A stretch of DNA of 64,000 nt from Verrucomicrobiota bacterium (GTDB lineage Bacteria; Verrucomicrobiota; Verrucomicrobiia; Opitutales; Opitutaceae): positions 124,001 to 188,000 of the forward strand of contig JAEYUW010000024.1 of the NCBI GenBank assembly GCA_023432225.1, in the 5' to 3' direction. The first letter of the stretch is position 1. Each line of letters opens with the position of its first letter. Of the stretch, positions 1-8,071 are shown piece after piece. The notes under the pieces were generated by a model. The model saw nothing but the letters and a program-made list of their open reading frames with translations, was not told the DNA's origin and made no database searches. The translations under genes and the position numbers were made by a program.

Positions 1-616
1 CGTAGGCGTTTTGGAGGGCGCGGTGCGAACGATCATCGTGGCCGACGCTGTCCTGCAGATCGAACCACATGGCGTAGACGCAGAGGATCGAGTCCTCCGC
101 CGTCCACGCGCGCGGCGGCACGCGCAACACGAGGTATTCCCACGGCGTTTTGGGCAGCGCGGCGAGACCGGCGTTCACGCCACTCACATAGGCGTCGAGC
201 AGCGCGCGGCGCTCGGGTGCCAGCAGCGCGATGGCCTTCGTCGCTGTGGCGCGGAAACCATGCAGACGCGCACTTTTGTCCGTCGCCAAGGCGGCGGGAC
301 CGAAGATCTCGGCGAGTTCGCCGGCGGCGCGGCGGCGCATCAGGTCCATTTGGAAGAAACGATCCTGCGCGTGCACGAAGCCCAGCGCACGCGCGACGTC
401 GATGCGGTTGGCGCCGGTGAGGCGCGGCACGCCTTGCGCATCGCGCTCGATTTTCACTGGAGCGGCCAAGCCCGGCACGGCGCGCGAGCCATCGAGCTGC
501 GCGAGACTGCCGCGCAGTTGGTAGTAGCCCCAACCGAAGGCGACCAGGGCGATGATCACAAGGACGCTGAGAACCGAGAGCAGCAGCTGAAGCCGCTTAA
601 CAAGAGGCGAGGTCAT
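1..616 (-). CDS. Penicillin acylase family protein, N-terminal part (runs off left edge)
   Basis: Reading the minus strand from the ATG at 616, a frame stays open to the window edge (205 codons). It starts MTSPLVKRLQ, then has one hydrophobic segment (about residues 10-29) that could be an uncleaved anchor or signal. The following sequence is typical of the A-chain of penicillin/acyl-homoserine-lactone acylases: IERDAQGVPRLTGANRID and LGFVHAQDRFFQMDLMRRRA, then GELAEIFGPAAL. These are N-terminal nucleophile hydrolases matured by self-cleavage at an internal Ser, which would lie beyond the edge and is not seen. The substrate cannot be told (beta-lactam-like amides, acyl amino acids or acyl-homoserine lactones are known for the family). 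Family confidence is high; catalytic competence cannot be checked here. Confidence 0.85.
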   Translation of the reverse strand, partial: MTSPLVKRLQLLLSVLSVLVIIALVAFGWGYYQLRGSLAQLDGSRAVPGLAAPVKIERDAQGVPRLTGANRIDVARALGFVHAQDRFFQMDLMRRRAAGELAEIFGPAALATDKSARLHGFRATATKAIALLAPERRALLDAYVSGVNAGLAALPKTPWEYLVLRVPPRAWTAEDSILCVYAMWFDLQDSVGHDDRSHRALQNAY

Positions 617-773
617 GGCCGGCATGCGGCGCGAGGATTTCCCAGCGCGCGAGAACTGGCCAGACGGAAAAACTGCGCTGCGCCATTCGGCGTAGGTGGG
701 TTCAGCGCCGTGTCGCCGCCAGCCGACTTGGGCCAAGGTTTTTCCTCAGAAAATTTTCCGCCCCCGGCGGCAC

Positions 774-1058
774 TTACCGGGTGCGTTGCAGGTAAAGCGC
801 GGTGGCCACCGTGCCGATCAGCCACGTGGGAAAATTCACGATGAGCTGATGGAAGGGCATGTGGTAGTGGTGCACCGCCCAGATCACGGCGACGTGTTTC
901 ACCGCGATCAGGGTCCAGCAAAGCAGGATGAAACGCATCAGCTGCGGGTCGCGCTTCGTCCGCGCCGGCTCGATCTCCACGCCCGTCACGAAAGCGCCCG
1001 CATAGGCGCTGCTCGCGGCAGGGCGGCGGACGATCCATTGCGTGAGCGCGGTCAGCAT
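774..1058 (-). CDS. Small hypothetical membrane protein
   Basis: A 94-residue frame I do not recognise. It has an Arg-rich N-terminus (TQWIVRRPAASSAYAG), a hydrophobic stretch near residues 41-63 (MRFILLCWTLIAVKHVAVIW) and a second one near 74-90 (FPTWLIGTVATALYL), so it is probably a two-helix inner-membrane protein. Codon use, with G or C at most third positions, fits the neighbours, and the protein has a normal mix of residues, unlike the Arg/His-rich antisense frames around it. It lies between the acylase start and the GNAT gene on the same strand. No function is proposed. Confidence 0.6.
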   Translation of the reverse strand: MLTALTQWIVRRPAASSAYAGAFVTGVEIEPARTKRDPQLMRFILLCWTLIAVKHVAVIWAVHHYHMPFHQLIVNFPTWLIGTVATALYLQRTR

Positions 1059-1102
1059 GCGGGACCAAGCTACTCAGCGCGGCCTGATTGCAACCGCGAA
1101 AC

Positions 1103-1933
1103 TCAGTCGAGCGATCGCGTCATTTGCCATTGCGACAGCGGCGTGCGGGCGAGTCCCGCGGCGAGAAACGCCTCTCCCATTTCCTCGGGGAAAATCGCCG
1201 ACGCTCGCCATTCTTTGTCCGGATAGCGCGCCATCACCGCGCGGAGGAGCGCCAGCGAGCTGCCGCGTCCGCGGTGCGCACGGTGCGTGACGAGCGCGCG
1301 GATGCCGATGACCTCCGCGGCGGGATTGGTCACGAGCGCGGCTGAGGCGCCGAGACGGAACGCCACGGCCGGCGGCGTGGCTTGGGCGATGGTCTCGGGC
1401 GAAATCTGCCACGGCAAATCGGGCAGACCTTGCTCGCTCACGATCGCCGCGAGTTCACGCGGATCGATTTCCTCAAGGGCGGCCGGGGCGTCGGCCGAAA
1501 TCGGGGGCCGGCCGGCGTGGCCGGTGAGCCGCCGGATTTTTTGGAAACCGCAGCTTTCATAGAGCCGCACGGCGGGCGCGTTTTGCTCGATGACTTCGAG
1601 CACCATCGTGCGTTCGTCGCGCGCCTTCGCTTCGGCGCGCAGTTGCGCCATCAGCGCCTTGCCGACGCCGCCCTTCCGCGCTTCCGGCACCACGGCCATG
1701 CCGGCGAGACGCGAAGTCCAGCCGCGGCGGGCGATGAGCGCGGCGGCGACCGGGTTGCCGTCGCGCACGGCGATGCGGCTCACGGTCAGGTCGACGCTGT
1801 CGGCCCGGGCCATGCCGAGCAGGATCGCGGGACTCGAGGCGATCGGCACGAAGTAATCGGAAAAGCCGCGGGTGAACACCTGCGCGGCGGGTTCGAGGCC
1901 AAATTCAAGGACGCTGGGGAAGGCGAATGGCAT
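1103..1933 (-). CDS. Tandem GNAT-family N-acetyltransferase
   Basis: The 276-residue protein carries a clear GNAT acetyl-CoA-binding motif near residues 78-95 (MAVVPEARKGGVGKALM, the R/Q-x-x-G-x-G/A signature), followed by the usual strand and helix (MVLEVIEQNAPAVRLYESCGF). A second, weaker copy appears near residues 216-234 (HRAHRGRGSSLALLRAVM) and again ends in a FLAAGL segment. The gene therefore probably encodes two GNAT folds, one of which may be degenerate. Members acetylate amines on small molecules or proteins; the substrate is not predictable. It is divergent from the M20 peptidase at 2036, with about 100 bp between the starts. Confidence 0.85.
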   Translation of the reverse strand: MPFAFPSVLEFGLEPAAQVFTRGFSDYFVPIASSPAILLGMARADSVDLTVSRIAVRDGNPVAAALIARRGWTSRLAGMAVVPEARKGGVGKALMAQLRAEAKARDERTMVLEVIEQNAPAVRLYESCGFQKIRRLTGHAGRPPISADAPAALEEIDPRELAAIVSEQGLPDLPWQISPETIAQATPPAVAFRLGASAALVTNPAAEVIGIRALVTHRAHRGRGSSLALLRAVMARYPDKEWRASAIFPEEMGEAFLAAGLARTPLSQWQMTRSLD

Positions 1934-2035
1934 GGCGCGACGAAACCGGCTCGGGCAGGAAATTCAACGCCGCCGCGACGAACACCGCGTGCGCCACGAC
2001 TGGACGCGCACGGCGAATCGTGTAGCAACGCAGGC

Positions 2036-3310
2036 ATGTCCCACTGTTCACGCCTGCTGCTAGTTGGGGTTTGGCTGGTCGCACCGCTGATCGCCGTCGC
2101 GGCGCTGACGTCCGAGGAGGAGAAAATCGCCGCCTACATCGATGCGCACCGCGCGGAATTCGTGCGTGATCTCGAGGCCGCGGTGAAGATCGACAGCGCG
2201 ACGGAAAATTTCGCGGGCGTCCGCCAGATGAGCGAGTTCTTCGGGGCGCAGCTGCGGGAGCTGGGCTTCGACTATCGGTTTGTGCCGCTGCCCGCGGAGA
2301 CGAAACGCGCCGGCCATCTCGTGGCCGAACGCCAGGGCCGGCAGGGCAAACGCGTGTTGCTGATCGGCCACCTCGACAGCGTGTTGCCCGGCGGGACGTT
2401 CCGTCTCGAGGGCGACAAGGCTTACGGCTCCGGCGCGAGTGACATCAAGGGCGGCGACCTCGTGATGATCTATGCGTTGAAGGCGCTGCACGCCGCGGGC
2501 GCGCTTGAGAACACGCAGATCATCGTGGTCATGACCGGCGACGAAGAGGCGCCGGGGCAGCCGCTCAGTCTGAGCCGGCGGGATTTGTGGGACGCGGCGA
2601 AGCGCAGCGACCTCGCGTTGGCGTTCGAGGGTGCGATCGGACACTCGGCGACGATCGCGCGGCGCGGCATCGTCAGCTGGGAACTCGAAGTGCAGGGCGC
2701 TACGGGCCATTCGTCGGCGATCTTCGCGCCGCACATGGGCAGTGGTGCCGTGTTTGAGATGGCGCGCATCCTGGCGGAGTTTCACGCCGAGCTGACCCAG
2801 ATGGACGGCATCAGCTGCAATCCCGCGCTGGTGGTTGGCGGGACTGACGTCGAACTCGAACGCACGGGCGGCAAAACGACGGGCAAGGGCAACATCGTGG
2901 CGCAGCGCGCGCTGGTGAACGGCGATCTGCGTTTCCTCAGCCTGAAGCAAAAGGAAGAAGCCCAGGCGAAAATGCGCGCCATTGTGGCGAAACATTTGCC
3001 GCGCACGTCCGCGGAGTTGCGTTTTCTCGGCGACAGTTATCCGGCCATGGAGGCGACGGCGGAGAACCGGGCGCTGCTGCTGCAGCTCGACGCGGTGAGC
3101 CGTGATTTGGGTTACGGCGAAGTTAAGGCCTACGACCCGAAAGCGCGCGGGGCCGGTGATGCGTCGTTTGTGTCGCCGCCGCTCCCGGCACTCGACGGCC
3201 TCGGGGCGAGCGGACGCGGCGCGCATGCACCGGGTGAATACATGGATATCGCCACGATGCCGGAGATGGTGAAGCGCACGGCGGTGCTGCTTTATCGGCT
3301 CACGCGGTGA
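2036..3310 (+). CDS. Secreted M20 family metallopeptidase (glutamate carboxypeptidase-like)
   Basis: I chose the ATG at 2036 because it opens on a signal peptide (MSHCSRLLLVGVWLVAPLI, ending around VAAL), although the frame stays open far upstream. The 424-residue product has the M20 di-zinc signature in order: H112 and D114 in GHLDS, bridging D136 in GSGASDIKGG, E170/E171 in MTGDEEAPG, and the C-terminal GAHAPGEY histidine. An inserted dimerisation domain lies between (about residues 210-320, with the usual GATGHSS start). Family members remove C-terminal Glu or other residues from peptides or folates. Export suggests periplasmic peptide scavenging. The length matches CPG2-type enzymes. Confidence 0.9.
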   Translation: MSHCSRLLLVGVWLVAPLIAVAALTSEEEKIAAYIDAHRAEFVRDLEAAVKIDSATENFAGVRQMSEFFGAQLRELGFDYRFVPLPAETKRAGHLVAERQGRQGKRVLLIGHLDSVLPGGTFRLEGDKAYGSGASDIKGGDLVMIYALKALHAAGALENTQIIVVMTGDEEAPGQPLSLSRRDLWDAAKRSDLALAFEGAIGHSATIARRGIVSWELEVQGATGHSSAIFAPHMGSGAVFEMARILAEFHAELTQMDGISCNPALVVGGTDVELERTGGKTTGKGNIVAQRALVNGDLRFLSLKQKEEAQAKMRAIVAKHLPRTSAELRFLGDSYPAMEATAENRALLLQLDAVSRDLGYGEVKAYDPKARGAGDASFVSPPLPALDGLGASGRGAHAPGEYMDIATMPEMVKRTAVLLYRLTR

Positions 3311-3639
3311 AGATGCCGCGGGCGGCAGCGCGAAATAGAGTCGCGGCACGCGAGTGCAGCGTAGCCGGAGCTTGAGCCAGCTCTACGCGGTAGACCGGCG
3401 TTCGTCAGCCGACGAGCGTCGGCTGCTACTGTTGAAACTCACCCAAATAGGCGACGAGGCCCTTTGGCGTGGAACCGATTTTAACCGGTCCCAAACCGGC
3501 GGCGCAGCTTTCTTGGGCCGGATAAATCCGGCCCTACCTTCGCTGCGTAACTTCAACGGTGATTCTTAACAGGAGCGACGGAGTTGCGTCCGGCGTTTCC
3601 CCGTCGCGCGGCCGGGTTTGCTTGGTGTGACCTGACGCG
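3311..3639. other. Gene-free stretch with palindromic repeats
   Basis: No convincing gene lies in these 329 bases between the M20 peptidase and a small membrane-protein frame. The stretch holds three short inverted repeats with GTAG or CTAC ends. One is at about 3360-3386 (GTAGCCGGAGC facing CTCTAC). One is at about 3390-3429 (GTAG start, CTAC end). One is a clean 9-bp hairpin with a CTAC foot at 3515-3537. The rest shows nothing I can name. Confidence 0.6.
3515..3537 (-). repeat. REP-like hairpin with GTAG foot (GGCC class)
   Basis: Read on the minus strand this is GTAG followed by a 9-bp perfect stem (GGGCCGGAT against ATCCGGCCC) with a 2-base gap. It has the same plan as the elements at 9036, 18037 and 33585: a GTAG foot attached to a GC-rich hairpin. 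Confidence 0.6.
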
Positions 3640-3834
3640 ATGGCGCGTGTCGTTGATGCCGAGCCAATCCTCGCCACGGGCCAAATGCTCCTCGCACTTT
3701 TCCTGTTCGTGTTCGGCTGCAACGCCCGGCTCGGCCTGAGCCTGTTCGGGTGGGTTCTCGGTGCGCTCACGCTGCTCGCGGCGGGCGTGTTTCTCCTGTG
3801 CGAGCGGTTTCGCGGGCGCGTCGATCGTCGCTGA
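3640..3834 (+). CDS. Small hypothetical membrane protein
   Basis: A 64-residue frame with two strongly hydrophobic helices (about residues 14-30, MLLALFLFVFGCN, and 33-53, LSLFGWVLGALTLLAAGVF) joined by a short turn and followed by a basic tail (CERFRGRVDRR). The pattern is that of a two-helix inner-membrane protein with the tail in the cytoplasm. Its stop codon directly abuts the stop codon of the convergent tag gene. No Shine-Dalgarno site stands out before the ATG. The function is unknown. Confidence 0.55.
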   Translation: MARVVDAEPILATGQMLLALFLFVFGCNARLGLSLFGWVLGALTLLAAGVFLLCERFRGRVDRR

Positions 3835-4404
3835 TCAGGAGAGCCGCGCGCACTCGCGGTGACATGGACACGTGACCAGGTGATCGTTGGTCATTCCCGT
3901 CGCCTGCATGAACGCGTAGCAGATCGTCGAGCCGACGAACTTGAAGCCGCGCTTGAGCAGATCGCGGCTCAGTGCGTCGGAGACGGGCGTCGTGGCGGGA
4001 ATCTGGTCGCGCGCTTTCAGTTTGGGTTGCAACGGAGCGCCGCCGACAAAGGTCCAGATGTAGCGATCGAAAGAGCCGAACTCCTCCTGCACGGCGAGGA
4101 AGGCGCGGGCGTTGAGCTTGGCGGACGCAATCTTCAGGCGGTTGCGGACGATGCCGGGATCGGCCAGCAACGCGGCTTCTTTGCGCGCATCGAAACGAAC
4201 CACCTTCTCCGGGTCAAAATTGGCGAAGGCGCGGCGGTAGTTTTCGCGTTTCTTGAGGATGGTCGTCCAGCTGAGGCCGGCTTGCGCGCCTTCGAGCATC
4301 AGCATCTCGAAAAGGTGACGATCGTCGTGCGAGGGCACGCCCCACTCGGTGTCGTGGTAGTGATGGTGGATCTCGGCTTCGGCCCAGGGGCAGCGGTTTT
4401 TCAT
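3835..4404 (-). CDS. tag: DNA-3-methyladenine glycosylase I
   Basis: The 189-residue protein matches the Tag family along its whole length, starting with MKNRCPWAEAE and HDTEWGVPSHDD. The zinc-binding ligands of the family are in place: Cys5, His17, and the C-terminal His and Cys of NDHLVTCPC. The LSWTTILKKRENYR and FDPEKVVRF segments are also characteristic. Tag is a cytoplasmic base-excision repair enzyme that removes 3-methyladenine from alkylated DNA. It is a single gene, divergent from the OPT transporter. Confidence 0.95.
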   Translation of the reverse strand: MKNRCPWAEAEIHHHYHDTEWGVPSHDDRHLFEMLMLEGAQAGLSWTTILKKRENYRRAFANFDPEKVVRFDARKEAALLADPGIVRNRLKIASAKLNARAFLAVQEEFGSFDRYIWTFVGGAPLQPKLKARDQIPATTPVSDALSRDLLKRGFKFVGSTICYAFMQATGMTNDHLVTCPCHRECARLS

Positions 4405-4535
4405 CGAGCGCGACGATAGCGGAGCGTCGCGACAGCGTTATGTCAGCAGCGATTCCGCGGTTTGGGTCGTGGGGGAAGGCAACTGTGCTCTCGCCAACGC
4501 GGGGCCGCTGTGCAGCGTCGCCGCGTTACCTCTCT

Positions 4536-6536
4536 ATGGCCCTCCAGCAATTGACGGATGAGCAGGTGCGGACGATGTCCCGCGCCGAAAAAGACCGGTG
4601 GTGGTTCGAAAATATTTATCGCGGTGACATGCCGCAGTTGACGCTGCGGTCGGGTGCGACCGGCTTCGTGGTCGGGTTCGTGCTCGCGGCCACGGCGCTC
4701 TACATCGCGGCGAAGACCGGCATCTCGATCGGCGTGAACCTTACGTCGGTGATCGTGGCCTTTGCGGTGTTTCGCATCATGGCGAAGGCGGGCTGGGCGC
4801 GTGATCTGTCGATCCTCGAGAACAACTGCACGCAGTCGATCGCCTCGGCGGCGGGCTACATGGTGACGCCGCTGACGACGAGCCTCGCGGCCTATATGGT
4901 CGTGACCGGACACATTCTCCAGTGGTGGCAGATGCTCGCGTGGATGGTGGTGGTGGCGCTGCTGGGCGTGCTCGTGGCGTTTCCGATGAAGCGGCGCTTC
5001 GTGAACGAGGACCAGCTGCCGTTCCCCGAAGGTCGCGCGGCAGGCGTCGTGCTCGATGCGCTCTACACGGGGCAGGAGGCGGCGGGGTTGTTCAAGGCGA
5101 AGCTGCTGGCGATCACGACGCTGTGCACGGGTCTGTGGCAATTCCTCATCAGCGACGGCTGGATGCGTTTCGTGCAATTCACGGTGCTGCGCATGCACCA
5201 GTGGGCGGGGCTGAAGGAGCCGTGGTATTTCCAAGAGACGATCGACCTCTACTATTACGGCGCCGCGGCGAAATATTCCTGGTGGGTGCCGAAGATCATG
5301 GGCACGGACATCCGCCAACTCGGCCTCCGACTCACCGTGGATGCGGCGATGCTCGGCGTCGGTGGTCTGATGGGTATCCGCGTCGCGACGAGCTGCCTGT
5401 TGGGCGCCTTCATTAATTACGCGGTGCTCGCGCCGATCATGATCCAGCGCGGCGAGATCAAAAGCTACGTCGCTCCGAGCGGTGTGCTCGTAAACATCTC
5501 GCGCGGCGAAATCGTGAACCAGTGGGCGTTGTGGTGGGGCGTCGTGATGATGGTCGTGGGCGCGATGGTGGGCCTCTTCGGCAAGCCGGAGCTTTTCACG
5601 CGGGCGTTCGCGACGATCTTCAAACGCAAGAGCGCGGCGGAGGTGGCGGCGGCACGCGAGAACGACGTGTTGCGCAACATCGAGCTGCCTTTGTGGGTTT
5701 CGTTCGTCGGCATCCCGATCCTCGGCGTGGTGGGTGCGTGGGTGAATCACGCGTTCTTCGGCGTGCCGTGGCTGCTGTCGTTCCTGTCGTTGCCGTTGAT
5801 CATCCTGCTCGCGGTCATTTGCACGAACTCCATGGCGCTGACGTCGTGGATGCCGACGGGATCTTTGTCGAAGATCACGCAGTTCACGATGGGTGCGATC
5901 GACCGGTCGAATCCCGCGAGCAACATCCTCCCGGCGGGCATGACCGCAGAAATCTCGTCCAATGCCGCGAGTCTCCTCTCGGACATCAAGCCCGGTTACA
6001 TGCTCGGTGCGAAGCCGCGGCAGCAAGCGATCGGTCACGTCATCGGCGTGCTGTCGGGTTCGTTTGCGGTGATTCCGCTCTTCTTCCTGCTCTTCGCGCC
6101 GGCGAACAAGGAGGGCGTGCGCTCGACGGCGACGATCATTTCCGAGCAGTTCCCGATGCCCGCCGCGCTGCAGTGGAAGGGCGTCGCGGACATCATTGCC
6201 AAGGGCGTGCACAGCCTGCCGACGTCCGCGATCATCTCGATGATCGTCGCGGCGGTGGCGGCGGCGACGTTTGAGATTTTGCGCCTCAAGTCGAAGGGGC
6301 GCTTCCCGATTTCGGCCGTGTCGGTGGGTCTCGGCGTGGTGCTGCCGCCGGCGTCGTGTTTCATGATGTGGATCGGCGCGATGATCTTCTGGTGGAAAGG
6401 CCGCCAGCACGCCGCGCCCGGCACGAAAGGTCACGATTTCTGGGTCGAGGGCTGCGAACCGATCTGCGCCGGTCTGATTTCTGGCTCCGCGCTCGTCGGC
6501 ATCGGCAATGCGATCATCAACGTGCTGCTGGGGTGA
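4536..6536 (+). CDS. OPT family oligopeptide transporter
   Basis: The protein is 666 residues from the ATG at 4536. The frame stays open another 32 codons upstream, but that part looks non-coding. The start MALQQLTDEQVRTMSRAEK is followed by more than a dozen hydrophobic helices. OPT-type sequences include LTSVIVAFAVFRIMAKAGW, ENNCTQSIASAAGYM, FPEGRAAGVVLDALYTG and ILPAGMTAEISSNAASLLSDIKPGYMLGA. The NCTQS-AS-AGYM and LPFPEG motifs are diagnostic of the bacterial OPT branch. Members are proton-coupled importers of oligopeptides or peptide-like siderophores. The substrate is not predictable. The gene stands alone, followed 20 bp later by a large palindromic repeat. Confidence 0.93.
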   Translation: MALQQLTDEQVRTMSRAEKDRWWFENIYRGDMPQLTLRSGATGFVVGFVLAATALYIAAKTGISIGVNLTSVIVAFAVFRIMAKAGWARDLSILENNCTQSIASAAGYMVTPLTTSLAAYMVVTGHILQWWQMLAWMVVVALLGVLVAFPMKRRFVNEDQLPFPEGRAAGVVLDALYTGQEAAGLFKAKLLAITTLCTGLWQFLISDGWMRFVQFTVLRMHQWAGLKEPWYFQETIDLYYYGAAAKYSWWVPKIMGTDIRQLGLRLTVDAAMLGVGGLMGIRVATSCLLGAFINYAVLAPIMIQRGEIKSYVAPSGVLVNISRGEIVNQWALWWGVVMMVVGAMVGLFGKPELFTRAFATIFKRKSAAEVAAARENDVLRNIELPLWVSFVGIPILGVVGAWVNHAFFGVPWLLSFLSLPLIILLAVICTNSMALTSWMPTGSLSKITQFTMGAIDRSNPASNILPAGMTAEISSNAASLLSDIKPGYMLGAKPRQQAIGHVIGVLSGSFAVIPLFFLLFAPANKEGVRSTATIISEQFPMPAALQWKGVADIIAKGVHSLPTSAIISMIVAAVAAATFEILRLKSKGRFPISAVSVGLGVVLPPASCFMMWIGAMIFWWKGRQHAAPGTKGHDFWVEGCEPICAGLISGSALVGIGNAIINVLLG

Positions 6537-6556
6537 GGCGCGTCGCTGATTTTCCC

Positions 6557-6631
6557 CTGTAGTGGCGGTCTATGACCGCCGATCGAAGACGGCACCGCGA
6601 ACGCCCCGGCGGTCATAGACCGCCGCTACAG
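6557..6631. repeat. BIME-like palindrome, GGCGGTC class
   Basis: Two 24-base arms (6557-6580 and 6608-6631) are inverted copies with one mismatch, 27 bases apart. Each half begins CTGTAG and contains its own hairpin (GGCGGTC-TAT-GACCGCC). The element lies between the OPT gene and the convergent lipoprotein gene and could act on both transcripts. A nearly identical copy lies inside the gene at 49856. Confidence 0.9.
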
Positions 6632-6663
6632 AGAGAGGCGCCGCGAGTGAATTTTACGGCGCG

Positions 6664-7092
6664 CTATTTGGCGTGGCAGCGCGGGAAGAGTTTCACCATC
6701 AGCTCGTGCATCATCGCGTCGGAGGATTTTTTCGTCACGCCCGGATGAAAGTAGCGCGCGGTCGAGATGATGACGTTGTAATTTTTCTTCGGCCGCACGG
6801 AGACGTTGAGCTCGATGAGATAGGCGCGGAAATCCCACTCCTCGCGGGCATCGTAGGTGACGATGAGGTCGGTGTCTTCCGGCATCATCGTGAGATGGCC
6901 GACCTCGGCGGTGTAGCCCAGCGCCTGGAGTTCGGCGGCGAGCTTGCGGCCGACGCCGAGATTGTCGTTCAGGCGCTGCTCAACCCAGACGCGGCGAAAT
7001 TTCCCCAGATCCGTGCGGCCGGACGTGGTGAGCGAACCGCAGCCCGTCGCGAAAACAACGAAGCCGAGCAGGAGCCAGAGGGAGAATTTCAT
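6664..7092 (-). CDS. Putative lipoprotein, unknown function
   Basis: From the ATG at 7092 the 142-residue product opens with a lipoprotein signal (MKFSLWLLLGFVVFATGC), with Cys18 as the likely acylated residue, so it should sit in the outer or inner membrane. An in-frame ATG 15 codons upstream would bury the signal and is rejected. The mature part contains GRTDLGKFRRVWVEQRLND and VGRKLAAELQALGY, then DTDLIVTYDAREEWDFRAYL. This resembles the DUF4136-like or ABC-auxiliary lipoproteins that begin by describing a pair of parameters, but I cannot assign it firmly. It is divergent from the YebC-family gene. Confidence 0.75.
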   Translation of the reverse strand: MKFSLWLLLGFVVFATGCGSLTTSGRTDLGKFRRVWVEQRLNDNLGVGRKLAAELQALGYTAEVGHLTMMPEDTDLIVTYDAREEWDFRAYLIELNVSVRPKKNYNVIISTARYFHPGVTKKSSDAMMHELMVKLFPRCHAK

Positions 7093-7272
7093 GGACGCCC
7101 GGAGACAGGCACTTCCCACGGTGGTTCGCAATCGCAACCTCCATCTGCCAAACCCGCATTTCGACCCTGAGAATCCGGCCGAGCGCGGCGGGGTGATGCC
7201 AGAGCCTCAATCGAGGATCACGCTGATTCTGGCGTTGCGGGCGGCCGAGCGGTGCCTACCGTTCGCGCTCCT

Positions 7273-8004
7273 ATGGGACGTCAATGGCTGCACGCGAAAC
7301 GCGCGATTGTTAACCTCAAGAAAGGTCAGGTCGTCGGCAAACTGGTGAAGGAAATCACCGTGGCCGCGAAGCTCGGGGGCGGCGACGTGACCGCCAATGC
7401 GCGATTGTTCGCGGCGGTTGAAAAAGCCAAGAAGGCCAGCGTGACGCGCGATGTCATTGAACGAGCCATCGCCAAGGGCGCCGGCACCGGCGGCGAGAAG
7501 CTCAACCTCGACCACGTCTCCTTCGAGGGTTACGCGCCGCACAAGGTGCCGGTGATCGTCGAGTGCATGACCGACAACACCCAGCGCACCGCGCCGGAAA
7601 TCCGCGTGCTCTTCAAGAAGGGCGTGCTGGGCACGGCGGGTTCGAACAAATTTCTCTTCGACCACACCGGCATCGTCGAGGCGCATACGGCGGCGGTGGG
7701 CGCGGATCTCGAGGCCGCCGCGATCGAGGCGGGCGCGAACGACTTTGCTCCGCTCACGCACGCGGAGAACGACGACATTCCCGAAGGCGCGACCGGCGCG
7801 CGTTTCCTGTGCGATCGCACGGCGGTGCACGCCGTCGCCACCTGGTTGAAGAGCAATGGCTGGAACGTGATCACGGCGGAAATCGGCTACGTCGCGAAAC
7901 AGTTTCCGGAGTTGAACGACGCGCAGCGCGCGGAGGTCGGCGAGTTCCTGCAGGAACTCGAGGATCACGACGACGTGCAACGCGTGTGGGCCGCGGTGAA
8001 GTGA
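7273..8004 (+). CDS. YebC/PmpR (TACO1) family regulator, YeeN-like branch
   Basis: The 243-residue protein starts MGRQWLHAKRAIVNLKKGQV at 7273, seven codons inside the longest frame. It continues with the family core: GKLVKEITVAAKLGGGDVTANARL, AAVEKAKKASVTRDVIERAI and FEGYAPHKVPVIVECMTDN, then KKGVLGTAGSNKFLFDHTG. The MGRxW start rather than MAGHSKW marks the YeeN-like branch. Family members have been described both as DNA-binding regulators and as translation factors that relieve stalling at polyproline. It is cytoplasmic. It is followed by a 52-bp palindrome and then by the MBL gene on the same strand. Confidence 0.92.
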   Translation: MGRQWLHAKRAIVNLKKGQVVGKLVKEITVAAKLGGGDVTANARLFAAVEKAKKASVTRDVIERAIAKGAGTGGEKLNLDHVSFEGYAPHKVPVIVECMTDNTQRTAPEIRVLFKKGVLGTAGSNKFLFDHTGIVEAHTAAVGADLEAAAIEAGANDFAPLTHAENDDIPEGATGARFLCDRTAVHAVATWLKSNGWNVITAEIGYVAKQFPELNDAQRAEVGEFLQELEDHDDVQRVWAAVK

Positions 8005-8015
8005 GCGGGCTTGGC

Positions 8016-8067
8016 GTAGCGCAGGCGTCTCGCCTGCTTCGAATCGCAGGCGAGACGCCTGCGCTAC
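8016..8067. repeat. Perfect 22-bp-arm palindrome, BIME-like (GCAGGCG class)
   Basis: The arms 8016-8037 and 8046-8067 are exact inverted copies around an 8-base centre. The element starts GTAG and ends CTAC. Each arm is also a hairpin by itself (GCAGGCG-TCT-CGCCTGC). The GTG start of the next gene lies only 4 bases past its end, so a folded mRNA would approach that start. Confidence 0.93.
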
Positions 8068-8071
8068 TCGC

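Noticed and set aside
11..844. A plus-strand 277-codon frame at the left edge
   Set aside because: The minus strand here encodes a recognisable penicillin-acylase N-terminus with no stop to the edge. The plus frame has antisense-type composition.
1382..2035. A 218-codon N-terminal extension of the M20 peptidase
   Set aside because: The extension is antisense to the GNAT gene and lacks protein-like composition. The signal peptide starts at 2036.
4443..6434. A 663-codon minus-strand frame opposite the OPT transporter
   Set aside because: The Arg/His-rich composition without any motif is a codon-bias artefact of the transporter gene.
6557..6631. The large palindrome after the OPT gene as a rho-independent terminator
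   Set aside because: There is no T-tract on either side, and a near-identical copy occurs inside a coding sequence. It is a repeat element, even if it may affect mRNA ends.
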